From contig CALAZP010000151.1 in NCBI GenBank assembly GCA_937926355.1, positions 1 through 22,088 on the forward strand: a stretch of DNA of 22,088 nucleotides, given 5' to 3'. Position numbers and translations under genes: made by a program. This DNA comes from an uncultured Saprospirales bacterium. GTDB lineage: Bacteria > Bacteroidota > Bacteroidia > Chitinophagales > Saprospiraceae. Positions within the stretch are counted from its first letter, which is position 1. Every line of letters begins with the position of its first letter. Shown here in pieces: positions 1 through 6,400 of the stretch. The notes under the pieces were generated by a model that ran no database searches, was not told the origin of the DNA, and saw only the letters and a list, made by a program, of their open reading frames with translations.

Positions 1-110
1 ATCCTATCCAAAGAGTGGAAACACCTGGTATGATATTTCTGGAAATGGAAATAATGGTACATTAGTGAATGGACCTACTTTTAGTGGTGGTAGTTTGGTG
101 TTTGATGGAA
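1..110 (+). repeat. Exact 110-base direct repeat, copy 1 (copy 2 at 2271-2380)
   Basis: Bases 1-110 are identical to 2271-2380, and the match breaks at base 111 (t versus a). The left border cannot be seen because the window starts inside the repeat. It encodes the linker and the start of the LamG domain. Downstream of it the two genes are clearly different, so the conserved block lies exactly before a variable receptor-binding part. Confidence 0.95.
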
Positions 111-1510
111 TTGACTCTTCAGCAAGTATTGATGGCTCAGGTGAACTTAACTTCGGATCTAATGATACATTTACAATTGAAGTTTGGGTTAACCCTGTAC
201 AAAATCCAGAAAGTGGAAATACTGCAGGAATTTTAGGTAAACGAAATACACTTGGAATTGACTATTATTTTCCGGAAAATGGTAATTTTATTAGAGCCGG
301 TTTTAGAAATGTAGAAAATGGTCAAAAATCATTTAATAGTCCAGATGTAAGGATTCCAAATGATGAATGGACGCATGCTGTTTTTATATATACACCTAAT
401 AGTGTAGATGGTATGAAACTCTATATAAATGGTAAATTGAACGATACTTATTCTAATGTCGGTATTTCAGAATTTGCAGATCCTTCTAAAAACTGGGAAA
501 TGGGAACTAATGCGGCTTTAGGAGGAACTTCTAGAAGAATGAATAATAAAATTGCAGCAGCTAGAATGTATAATAAAGCCCTATCAAGCGAAGAGGTTTT
601 ACAAAACTATAATGCTACAAAATATCCATATGTTAATTTATTTAGAAATGGTTCATTTAAGCTTGGAAATGAAAACTTTTCATCTGCTATTGAAAATACT
701 AGTATAACTTACAATGGAGCTGAATATTCAATACAATTAAATAATACAAGAGGAAATGTGTTTTTTAGTGACGATTTAATCGAAGTAGATCCTAATAAAA
801 ACTATACATATGAATGTGCTAACAGAACTTTAATTAAGGGTGGACCTAACGGGGATCTTCTTTCAGGAGGTCATATTGGATTTGCATGTTATAATAAAGA
901 TGGTATTTTTTGTGATAGAAGATCTGTTGGTGGTAGAGTAGACACAGTACTTACACGTGATCTTAATCCTGGTGATGAATACGCATATGTTTCTAGTTCA
1001 AATAATGGTATTAATTGGCAAAACCCTGGAAATAGATTTATTTTTAGACATTTTATTCTTTTTCCACCTAACCATCCTGATTATGGAGAACCATATGGGT
1101 TTAGTCGTATCGGGTTTGGTGATTATAATATTTGGTATAATGAAATAACTGATATTGGAGGTGGAGAACTACGTATGAGATTTGCTGATCAAAACGATAA
1201 TTGGACAACATTCCCAGATATAGGATATTCAACACCTGCCGGAACTCCAGTTTCAAACGGAGTTGCAGGAGGAACTTACAATTATACATTCTATCCTGCA
1301 ACAGCATCTTATGGAGAATGGTCAACATATACACGGAGTGGAATCACCGGATATGGATTAGGTAATCATAATTTTAGACCTGGTACAAAATATATTAAAT
1401 TTATTCACTTACAAAATTATATTATTCCTGTTGAATCAACACCCTATCCTACAATGTTGCTAGGAGAGGTTAAATTTACAGAAGAAAGTTATGATGTGGG
1501 CAGTAATTGA
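2..1510 (+). CDS. LamG-domain tail-fibre/adhesin protein, 5' end outside window
   Basis: This open frame is already running at base 2 and ends at TGA 1508-1510, so 502 residues are visible. The first visible residues (SYPKSGNTWYDISGNGNNGT) are the lead-in to a LamG/concanavalin-like domain and match residues 125 onward of the gene at 1900-3258, so roughly 124 residues are probably missing upstream. The LamG-like jelly roll runs to about visible residue 200 and ends with the typical YNKALSSEEVLQNYNA tail. A second C-terminal domain of about 300 residues follows, rich in Asn, Gly and aromatic residues and probably a beta-sandwich carbohydrate-binding module; I do not recognise its family. Such proteins in phages are usually virion adhesins that bind surface glycans. 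That role is inferred from family and from the tandem paralogues downstream. Confidence 0.85.
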   Translation, partial: SYPKSGNTWYDISGNGNNGTLVNGPTFSGGSLVFDGIDSSASIDGSGELNFGSNDTFTIEVWVNPVQNPESGNTAGILGKRNTLGIDYYFPENGNFIRAGFRNVENGQKSFNSPDVRIPNDEWTHAVFIYTPNSVDGMKLYINGKLNDTYSNVGISEFADPSKNWEMGTNAALGGTSRRMNNKIAAARMYNKALSSEEVLQNYNATKYPYVNLFRNGSFKLGNENFSSAIENTSITYNGAEYSIQLNNTRGNVFFSDDLIEVDPNKNYTYECANRTLIKGGPNGDLLSGGHIGFACYNKDGIFCDRRSVGGRVDTVLTRDLNPGDEYAYVSSSNNGINWQNPGNRFIFRHFILFPPNHPDYGEPYGFSRIGFGDYNIWYNEITDIGGGELRMRFADQNDNWTTFPDIGYSTPAGTPVSNGVAGGTYNYTFYPATASYGEWSTYTRSGITGYGLGNHNFRPGTKYIKFIHLQNYIIPVESTPYPTMLLGEVKFTEESYDVGSN

Positions 1511-1685
1511 TATAAAAGACGTTCAACGTGTTGATCCTAATTTAATTATTAGGTATTCTGAACTAATGAACAAAGTTTTAGTAGAGTCAAACAAGAGTAC
1601 TTTACCATACGAAATAGAAGGACCCTTTGATAAAAATGAGAAAGAGTTTTTATTAACTACCTATGAGTGGTTAACAATAGTATAA
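1491..1685 (+). CDS. Small unknown protein (64 aa) between adhesin genes
   Basis: The ATG at 1491 lies inside the end of the preceding adhesin gene (20-base overlap) and is preceded by a purine-rich gaagaaag that could serve as ribosome binding site. A second ATG at 1494 is an equally good start. The product is acidic, without membrane segments or cysteines, and ends in an aromatic-rich YEWLTIV. I do not recognise a family. Position directly behind a tail-adhesin gene and overlapping start suggest a translationally coupled accessory, perhaps a chaperone or a small virion protein, but that is only inference. Coding status is likely rather than certain because the frame is short. Confidence 0.55.
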   Translation: MMWAVIDIKDVQRVDPNLIIRYSELMNKVLVESNKSTLPYEIEGPFDKNEKEFLLTTYEWLTIV

Positions 1686-1694
1686 ATTAAAGCA

Positions 1695-1907
1695 ATGCCA
1701 AATAGATTTAAATTTAACTCAACCGGAACTGAAAATAACTCAATCTTCACGGGGGACTGGGCAATTGACGTTAGAAACTATGGAGGTGGACCGAGCTCTA
1801 CCACTGGATTCTACAATGGAACATCTATTCCAACCGGGAGCTTTCAGCCACTGAGATTTCAAATAATTTCAATGCACAAAAAGACAGATTTGAAATCTAA
1901 TGCCTAA
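1695..1907 (+). pseudogene. Decayed LamG adhesin: N-terminal module joined to C-terminal tail with frameshift
   Basis: The first ~50 codons (MPNRFKFNSTGTENNS..., then GPSSTTGFYNGTSIPTG) are homologous to the N-terminal module of the two intact adhesins at 1900-3258 and 3260-4225. Immediately after it the sequence jumps to the end of a LamG gene. In a different frame, bases 1849-1900 read ATEISNNFNAQKDRFEI-stop, matching the C-terminal SEVLQNFNAQKGRFGL of the gene at 3260-4225. The open frame therefore leaves the original frame at the junction and stops at 1905-1907. About 230 codons of LamG are missing. The ancestral stop TAA (1898-1900) overlaps the next gene's ATG (1900). A short 70-aa protein could still be made, but the fused out-of-frame tail argues for a remnant. 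Confidence 0.8.
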
Positions 1908-3258
1908 CCCAATAAAATACAACACCTCTACTGAATCCAATGCCCTCAAGTTGGGTGATTTTTGGATAGGAACTGGTGATGTAAGTAAGGGGCCAACCTC
2001 AATTACTGGATATTGGAATGGGATTACCCCTCCTGCTGGAGGGTATACGGTATACTTGAATAAAGCTTCAAAGGGGCCTTCTATTTCTTTATGTTCAAAC
2101 GATGCAGATTTAATAGCTTTAACCAATCGGATGTCCGGTAATAACTACACAACAGTTTCCGAATGCTTGTCTTATTTCTCTGGACAACCAGATAAGGTTT
2201 GTTTCAATAGGGATTACGAGGGTATTGTAACTGACGGTTTGGTTCTTAATTTGGATGCGGGATTTACCCCATCCTATCCAAAGAGTGGAAACACCTGGTA
2301 TGATATTTCTGGAAATGGAAATAATGGTACATTAGTGAATGGACCTACTTTTAGTGGTGGTAGTTTGGTGTTTGATGGAAATGATAATTATACTGAATTA
2401 AGTAATACTATAGAGTTACTTGATGAATATACAATAACTTTTGAATCAAAAATTAATTCATCATCGGCTAAAGTGTTGTTAGGGTATGAAGGTATTGATT
2501 ATATACAGGTTAATAATGTAAATCAATTAGGTTTATTTACTGAAAGTGATAGTACAATTATTACTTTAGAGAATGGATGGGCTTTAGATTATCCTGCGAT
2601 TTTTACAATAACAAGAGACAACGAATTTAATATAACTGTTTTTATAAATGGAAGAATTGTAGGTAGTGGACAATGTTTAGGTACACATAGAATTAAACAA
2701 ATTGGTCAAAGGGGAAATAATCAAAGGTATTTTAACGGTTATATAAAAAAATTATTAGTATATAATAAAAAACTAACAGATTTTCAAGTAGTTAATAATT
2801 TCATCAACTTAACTAAAAATGATAATATTGTTATTGATGGTACTAAATTTATAAGTTCATGGACTAATTTAGCAAATTTAACAAAACGCACAGTAAACTC
2901 AGTAATAAATCCTTATGGGGCTCAAGATGCGACACTTTTTGAAAGGGTTAGTATTGAACGGGCAGGACATGCTCAAATTAGACAAACATTAAACTTAGAA
3001 ACTGATACGTGGTATTCAGTGTCATATTGGCTTAAATCAATAGAATTATTAACAAGAAGTGATTTTGAATTCTCAGATAACCCACAAAAATCAATATTTC
3101 CAACACAAGAGTGGAATTACTATAGTTTTGAATTAAAAACAAATTCAACATTTCCTTCTGGTGAGTTCATTGATATTGGAAGTACAGCTGTTTCTAGTGG
3201 ATCCGTGCTCGGAGAAAAATACTCAATTTATGATTTAATTATAAAAAAACTAACATAG
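1900..3258 (+). CDS. LamG-domain tail-fibre/adhesin protein (452 aa)
   Basis: Three regions are visible. Residues 1-90 form a small N-terminal module (MPNPIKYNT..., WIGTGDVSKGPTS, PPAGGYTVYLNKA) shared with the neighbour at 3260 and probably used to attach to the tail. Residues 90-145 are a highly conserved linker (CLSYFSGQPDKVCFNRDYEG, then GLVLNLDAGF and the NTWYDISGNGNNG turn). Residues 145-300 are a LamG/concanavalin-type jelly roll. Residues 310-452 are an additional beta-rich domain with an arrangement like carbohydrate-binding modules (TLNLETDTWYSVSYWLKS). The ATG overlaps the stop of the decayed copy (taATG) and the stop lies one base before the next ATG. Likely a virion adhesin recognising host polysaccharide; the ligand cannot be told from sequence. 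Confidence 0.85.
   Translation: MPNPIKYNTSTESNALKLGDFWIGTGDVSKGPTSITGYWNGITPPAGGYTVYLNKASKGPSISLCSNDADLIALTNRMSGNNYTTVSECLSYFSGQPDKVCFNRDYEGIVTDGLVLNLDAGFTPSYPKSGNTWYDISGNGNNGTLVNGPTFSGGSLVFDGNDNYTELSNTIELLDEYTITFESKINSSSAKVLLGYEGIDYIQVNNVNQLGLFTESDSTIITLENGWALDYPAIFTITRDNEFNITVFINGRIVGSGQCLGTHRIKQIGQRGNNQRYFNGYIKKLLVYNKKLTDFQVVNNFINLTKNDNIVIDGTKFISSWTNLANLTKRTVNSVINPYGAQDATLFERVSIERAGHAQIRQTLNLETDTWYSVSYWLKSIELLTRSDFEFSDNPQKSIFPTQEWNYYSFELKTNSTFPSGEFIDIGSTAVSSGSVLGEKYSIYDLIIKKLT
2271..2380 (+). repeat. Exact 110-base direct repeat, copy 2
   Basis: Identical to window bases 1-110. It encodes residues 124-160 of the second adhesin (PSYPKSGNTWYD...LVFDG). A second, upstream block, 2161-2231, is repeated at 3521-3591 with a single mismatch (c2189/t3549), so the conserved linker is preserved at DNA level among all three adhesin genes while the flanking parts have diverged. 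This suggests recent recombination or gene conversion. Confidence 0.95.
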
Positions 3259-3259
3259 A

Positions 3260-4225
3260 ATGGCAAATCCAATAAAATATAACACAGGTTCAGAAACTCA
3301 AGCATTAAATTCTGGTAATTGGTGGATTGGTACTGGTGATGTGGGCAAGGGACCAACAAGTACTACCGGTTACTACAATGGAATTTCTCCACCCTCGGGT
3401 GGATATACGATTTATATGAATAAAGCAACAGGTGGACCAGTTATTTATCAATGCCAGGATGATTCTGAGCTTATCGACATAACCAATAAGATTTCCGGCA
3501 ATTCATATTCTACAGCTAATGAATGCTTGTCTTATTTCTCTGGACAACTAGATAAGGTTTGTTTCAATAGGGATTACGAGGGTATTGTAACAGATGGACT
3601 GGCTATTATTTTAGATGCTGGATTTACCCCATCATATCCAAAAAATGGTACTACGTGGTATGATTTAAGTGGGAATGGGAATGATGGTACTTTAACTAAT
3701 GGACCTACTTTTGATACTGGAGATGGTGGAAGTATTGAGTTTGATGGAACCAACGATGAAATAACCTACCCATCAACAAATTCAGCAGACCATTCAGTAG
3801 AGGTTTGGTTTAACGCTAACGATTTAATTGGAACACAGGCGTTAATAGGTGAAGGTGCTTATTATAGACTCTATCTTGTAGGTAGTACTTCACTATATTG
3901 GTGGAATAGAGCAGGAACAGGTGGATCTATTACTTCTATTAGCTATTCTAGTACTTTTTCTACAGCCCAATGGTACCATGCAGTAGGTGTTACCGAGAGT
4001 GGATCAGAAAGAAAATTATTTTTAAATGGTATAGAAGTAGCTTCTGAAAGTACAGCTATAAATTTTGGCACAGGATCAACAAATGGTTCGATAGCTAATG
4101 GTTTTCCTAATGCTAGTTTATTTTTTCATGGTAAAATAGCAGGAGCAAAAAAATACAACCGAGCTCTCTCCGCATCCGAAGTCCTCCAAAACTTCAACGC
4201 ACAAAAAGGGAGGTTTGGTCTCTAG
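3260..4225 (+). CDS. LamG-domain tail-fibre/adhesin protein (321 aa)
   Basis: Same architecture as the preceding gene but without the extra C-terminal domain. Residues 1-90 are the shared N-terminal module (MANPIKYNTGSETQALNSGN, PPSGGYTIYMNKA), 90-145 the linker (CLSYFSGQLDKVCFNRDYEG, TTWYDLSGNGNDGT), and 145-315 a LamG-like jelly roll ending in the characteristic YNRALSASEVLQNFNAQKG tail. It follows the previous gene by one base. Its stop overlaps the stop of the convergent gene by four bases (CTAG 4222-4225). Codon choice in the last 25 codons (ctctcc, gtcctc, aacttc) is more C-rich than in the body, so the tail may have a different history. Predicted virion adhesin. Confidence 0.85.
   Translation: MANPIKYNTGSETQALNSGNWWIGTGDVGKGPTSTTGYYNGISPPSGGYTIYMNKATGGPVIYQCQDDSELIDITNKISGNSYSTANECLSYFSGQLDKVCFNRDYEGIVTDGLAIILDAGFTPSYPKNGTTWYDLSGNGNDGTLTNGPTFDTGDGGSIEFDGTNDEITYPSTNSADHSVEVWFNANDLIGTQALIGEGAYYRLYLVGSTSLYWWNRAGTGGSITSISYSSTFSTAQWYHAVGVTESGSERKLFLNGIEVASESTAINFGTGSTNGSIANGFPNASLFFHGKIAGAKKYNRALSASEVLQNFNAQKGRFGL
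3521..3591 (+). repeat. 71-base near-exact repeat of 2161-2231 (one mismatch)
   Basis: Bases 3521-3591 match 2161-2231 except at one position (t3549 versus c2189). It encodes the linker ECLSYFSGQ(L/P)DKVCFNRD and the following EGIVT. Sequence on either side has diverged at synonymous positions, so this block was homogenised more recently than the rest of the genes. Confidence 0.9.
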
Positions 4226-4476
4226 TCCAAATTATACCCAGGATATACTGCAACGGAATCCTCGTGAGTGTTCTTCTGGATCTCTTCTATTTCCTCTCTG
4301 CTCTCTTCTCCTCGTCTGTGGTTATCCTCGTCCCAAGAATTAACATACTTACCATTCTTTTCGAAGTGATACTTAGTCCCTTCGATTTCCTTTGGTGTAG
4401 TGGCTAGTTTAACGATCCAAGCAGTGGCAAAGATTGCTAAGAAAATGTAAAGCGGCTTCAAATTGTATTTTTTCAT
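4222..4476 (-). CDS. Small single-pass membrane protein (84 aa)
   Basis: Starts with MKKYNLKPLYIFLAIFATAW: two lysines, then one hydrophobic helix (about residues 8-25), then a highly charged soluble part (EDNHRRGEESREEIEEIQK). This suggests an inner-membrane anchor with a periplasmic or cytoplasmic tail. An AAAAGGAG Shine-Dalgarno sequence sits seven bases upstream of the ATG, which supports the start strongly. No family recognised. It converges on the adhesin gene with a four-base stop overlap. A spanin-like or superinfection-exclusion role is conceivable from size and topology, but nothing specific supports it. Confidence 0.75.
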   Translation of the reverse strand: MKKYNLKPLYIFLAIFATAWIVKLATTPKEIEGTKYHFEKNGKYVNSWDEDNHRRGEESREEIEEIQKNTHEDSVAVYPGYNLD

Positions 4477-4541
4477 GCCTGTCTCCTTTTTGTTGAGGAC
4501 AAATATCAGAATTATTAGCGTAACTAAAAAATGAAAATGTG

Positions 4542-4576
4542 ATTTTAGAAACTTTCCACATCTAAAATTCTAAAAT
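4542..4576. promoter_or_regulatory. Inverted repeat ATTTTAGAA / TTCTAAAAT upstream of the epimerase
   Basis: ATTTTAGAA at 4542-4550 is the exact reverse complement of TTCTAAAAT at 4568-4576, with 17 bases between. Further TCTAAA copies lie at 4561 and 4580. The block sits in the 120-base divergent intergenic region between the 4476 and 4597 starts, so an operator or RNA hairpin is possible. All A+T-rich, so chance cannot be excluded. Confidence 0.3.
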
Positions 4577-4596
4577 ATTCTAAAGCACAAAAGGGA

Positions 4597-5460
4597 TTGA
4601 AAGCAGTAGTTACAGGAGCCTTAGGATTTGTTGGATCAAACCTGGTTAAAAGATTATTATCCGAGGGATATCAAGTACACGGCATTGACAATTTAAGTTC
4701 TATGTCATCGTCATTAAAAAACTCAGTTGAAGGTGCTGAATACGCTGTAGGTCCGGTCTTAGACGAAAACCTTTGGCCCGAAAAATTTGATGTCATCTTT
4801 CATTTGGCAGCAGATGCCAGAATCCAGCCAAGTTTTGATGCCCCTTTTGACACATACGATAATAATGTCGTAAGTCTTGCCTTTGCAGCTGAAATGGCTC
4901 TTAAGAAGGGTGCAAAGATTGTCTTTTCGTCGACATCGTCATCTCTCCACGGAGATTACGTCTCTCCATATACTCAAAGTAAAAGGGCCAGCGAGGAATA
5001 TCTGAAAATGATGTCTTATTGTTTTGATCTAGATTGCTCAAGTGCAAGGTTCTTCAATGTATATGGTCCAAATGAACCTGTCCAGGGTGAATATGCTACG
5101 GTTGTTGCTAAGTTTGGGAGGCAATATTTTTCTGGAGAGCCTATGACTGTTGTTGGTGATGGTAGCCAATCTCGGGACTTTACACATGTTGATGATATTT
5201 GTAGTGGCCTTATTGCAATTAGCAAAAAGAAGATGTCTGGTGAAATAGTTAATCTCGGAAGGAATAACCCTTACACCATTATGGATCTGGTGAAGATGTA
5301 TGCCGGTGAGGAAGCAAAAGAAGGTGTTGATTACGAGTTTGTTCCGAAGAGAAAGAACGAGGGGCAAGCAACTAGATGGACAAAGACAGTTGACTTAGAT
5401 TGGAGTCCTAAGATCAACCTTCCGGACTATATTAATTTCCTCAAGTCTGTTAAGGATTAA
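4597..5460 (+). CDS. NAD-dependent nucleotide-sugar epimerase/dehydratase (extended SDR)
   Basis: A Rossmann-fold extended short-chain dehydrogenase. The nucleotide-binding motif TGALGFVGS is at residues 6-14, the ribose-binding Asp at 31 (GIDNLS), and the catalytic Tyr125 and Lys129 are in YTQSK, preceded by FSSTSSS at 110-116. Residues RFFNVYGPNEP and FTHVDDI are the usual substrate-domain signatures. At 287 residues it is shorter than typical members (310-350). The start is TTG at 4597: there is no in-frame ATG between the stop at 4546 and the conserved MKAVVTG, and the purine-rich AAAAGGGA lies immediately before the TTG. Probably interconverts UDP- or dTDP-sugars, with GalE/WcaG-type enzymes as nearest relatives; exact substrate unknown. 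It fits with the GalE gene at 17249. Confidence 0.88.
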   Translation: MKAVVTGALGFVGSNLVKRLLSEGYQVHGIDNLSSMSSSLKNSVEGAEYAVGPVLDENLWPEKFDVIFHLAADARIQPSFDAPFDTYDNNVVSLAFAAEMALKKGAKIVFSSTSSSLHGDYVSPYTQSKRASEEYLKMMSYCFDLDCSSARFFNVYGPNEPVQGEYATVVAKFGRQYFSGEPMTVVGDGSQSRDFTHVDDICSGLIAISKKKMSGEIVNLGRNNPYTIMDLVKMYAGEEAKEGVDYEFVPKRKNEGQATRWTKTVDLDWSPKINLPDYINFLKSVKD

Positions 5461-5891
5461 CTATTCTTCTCTTGCCACTTATTAGATATCGAGTCCTTTG
5501 TTATAGGACCTCCTTTAGCCCATGTCCTGCAGGTTCTTGCAGAATGACATTTAAAGTGGTGCATCCAGCAATATCCCAATTTTCCATCTTTATCTGAAAC
5601 TGGTCCTGGCATACATTCCAACATTCTTGGCGAAATATCAAATGCTACACAATTTCCGCAAAGTGATTTTTTTGCTGCTTTCTGAGTTGTATCCCAGTGT
5701 TTAGCTAAGTCTTTCCAATAGTCACCTGGCTCATCAACGTTTAGCGGACCGTATTTAATGTGATCCTCCTTGATTGACTTGTCCCTGTTTTTGGTGTTTA
5801 ATTTTAAGTCTTGTGTTGCTTCTGGACACTCCATTTTCTTTTCATTTAATGGTGAAAAGAACTGGTCAAATCCTTTGATGTGCATTTCCAT
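5457..5891 (-). CDS. Conserved Cys-rich phage protein (144 aa), unknown function
   Basis: Seven cysteines, Cys22, 78, 81, 93, 108, 115 and 121, with the core in SLCGNCVAFDI, RMLECMPGP, LGYCWMHHFKCHSARTC and then RTWAKGGPI. The CxxC, the His residues 111-112 and 116 and the spacing suggest a bound metal or iron-sulfur cluster. From memory, proteins with GYCWMHHFKCHSARTC are common in marine T4-like phages and are unannotated. The N-terminus (MEMHIKGFDQFFSPLNE) resembles the leader seen on several other proteins here; the ATG three codons in (MHIKGF) is an alternative start. The stop overlaps the epimerase stop by four bases (TTAA). No clear Shine-Dalgarno sequence. Confidence 0.8.
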   Translation of the reverse strand: MEMHIKGFDQFFSPLNEKKMECPEATQDLKLNTKNRDKSIKEDHIKYGPLNVDEPGDYWKDLAKHWDTTQKAAKKSLCGNCVAFDISPRMLECMPGPVSDKDGKLGYCWMHHFKCHSARTCRTWAKGGPITKDSISNKWQEKNS

Positions 5892-5960
5892 ATTGTTTTG
5901 TATAGTTTATTTTATCTCCTATATATGTACTAATAGTATAAATCTAAGGATTGTTCTGAA

Positions 5961-5989
5961 TTGACATTAAAAGGTAAAGACCTTTTAAT
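5961..5989 (+). promoter_or_regulatory. Sigma70-like promoter with a palindrome filling the spacer
   Basis: TTGACA (5961-5966, perfect -35) is followed after 17 bases by TTTAAT (5984-5989, one mismatch to TATAAT). The spacer is occupied by a perfect inverted repeat, ATTAAAAGGT (5966-5975), AAAG loop, ACCTTTTAAT (5980-5989). It lies between divergent genes and points at the holin-like gene 47 bases downstream. The palindrome would be an ideal operator or, if transcribed from elsewhere, a hairpin. Confidence 0.55.
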
Positions 5990-6035
5990 ATCTACAAAGG
6001 CCCCTGATTACTGAATAAATATAGGTAAAAAAGAC

Positions 6036-6287
6036 ATGAAAGTAATTAATTGGTTTAAGAGGTTGTTCACCGACGATGAAGGTGTTCCCTCTTCAAAAAG
6101 GTTTGTTGGAATCATTGCAGGACTAAGCCTTTGTATCACTCTTTTTTTGAACCAGTTCACTGAAGAGCACATTGCTCCATCTCCAGTTTTAATTAATGCA
6201 GTTGCCGCTTTAGCTTTTGGGTCTTTGGGGCTAGCTTCTGCAGATAAGATTTGGGGAAAAAAAGGTGGTGACGGAACACAAGAATAG
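6036..6287 (+). CDS. Holin-like small membrane protein (83 aa)
   Basis: A short protein with an amphipathic N-terminus (MKVINWFKRLFTDDEGVPSS), a first hydrophobic helix at about residues 22-38 (RFVGIIAGLSLCITLFL), a second at about 52-68 (VLINAVAALAFGSLGLA) and a charged C-terminus (KIWGKKGGDGTQE). Size, two membrane helices and polar ends fit small phage holins, and very similar small proteins are frequent in aquatic phages. Known holins form lesions that let endolysin reach the cell wall. The endolysin here is 15 kb away, so the assignment rests on topology only. A strong terminator follows directly. Upstream are the sigma70-like promoter and an AATAAATATAGG element. Confidence 0.65.
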   Translation: MKVINWFKRLFTDDEGVPSSKRFVGIIAGLSLCITLFLNQFTEEHIAPSPVLINAVAALAFGSLGLASADKIWGKKGGDGTQE

Positions 6288-6308
6288 AATCCAATCTTAT
6301 AAATCTAT

Positions 6309-6338
6309 AAAACCCATGAGATTTCTCATGGGTTTTTT
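6309..6338 (+). terminator. Rho-independent terminator after the holin-like gene
   Basis: Stem CCCATGAG (6313-6320) with CTCATGGG (6325-6332), loop ATTT, extended by AAAA/TTTT, followed by a T tract to 6338. Located 22 bases after the stop of the + strand gene. Confidence 0.9.
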
Positions 6339-6351
6339 ATACCCGTTATTG

Positions 6352-6379
6352 TTGACGCATAATATAAAACGGATATATA
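6352..6379 (+). promoter_or_regulatory. Promoter: TTGACG, 16 bases, TATATA
   Basis: TTGACG at 6352-6357 and GGATATATA at 6371-6379, just after the terminator and 21 bases before the ATG at 6401. The -10 part belongs to the GATATATA motif family repeated before other genes in the window. Confidence 0.5.
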
Positions 6380-6400
6380 CTTAAACAAATTTATAAGCAT

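Noticed and set aside
1101..1334. Minus-strand frame of 77 codons within the first adhesin
   Set aside because: Fully inside a well supported coding gene, with Leu/Tyr-rich shadow composition and no supporting context.
5016..5367. Minus-strand frames within the epimerase gene
   Set aside because: Antisense of conserved catalytic-domain codons; no ribosome binding site or recognisable motif.
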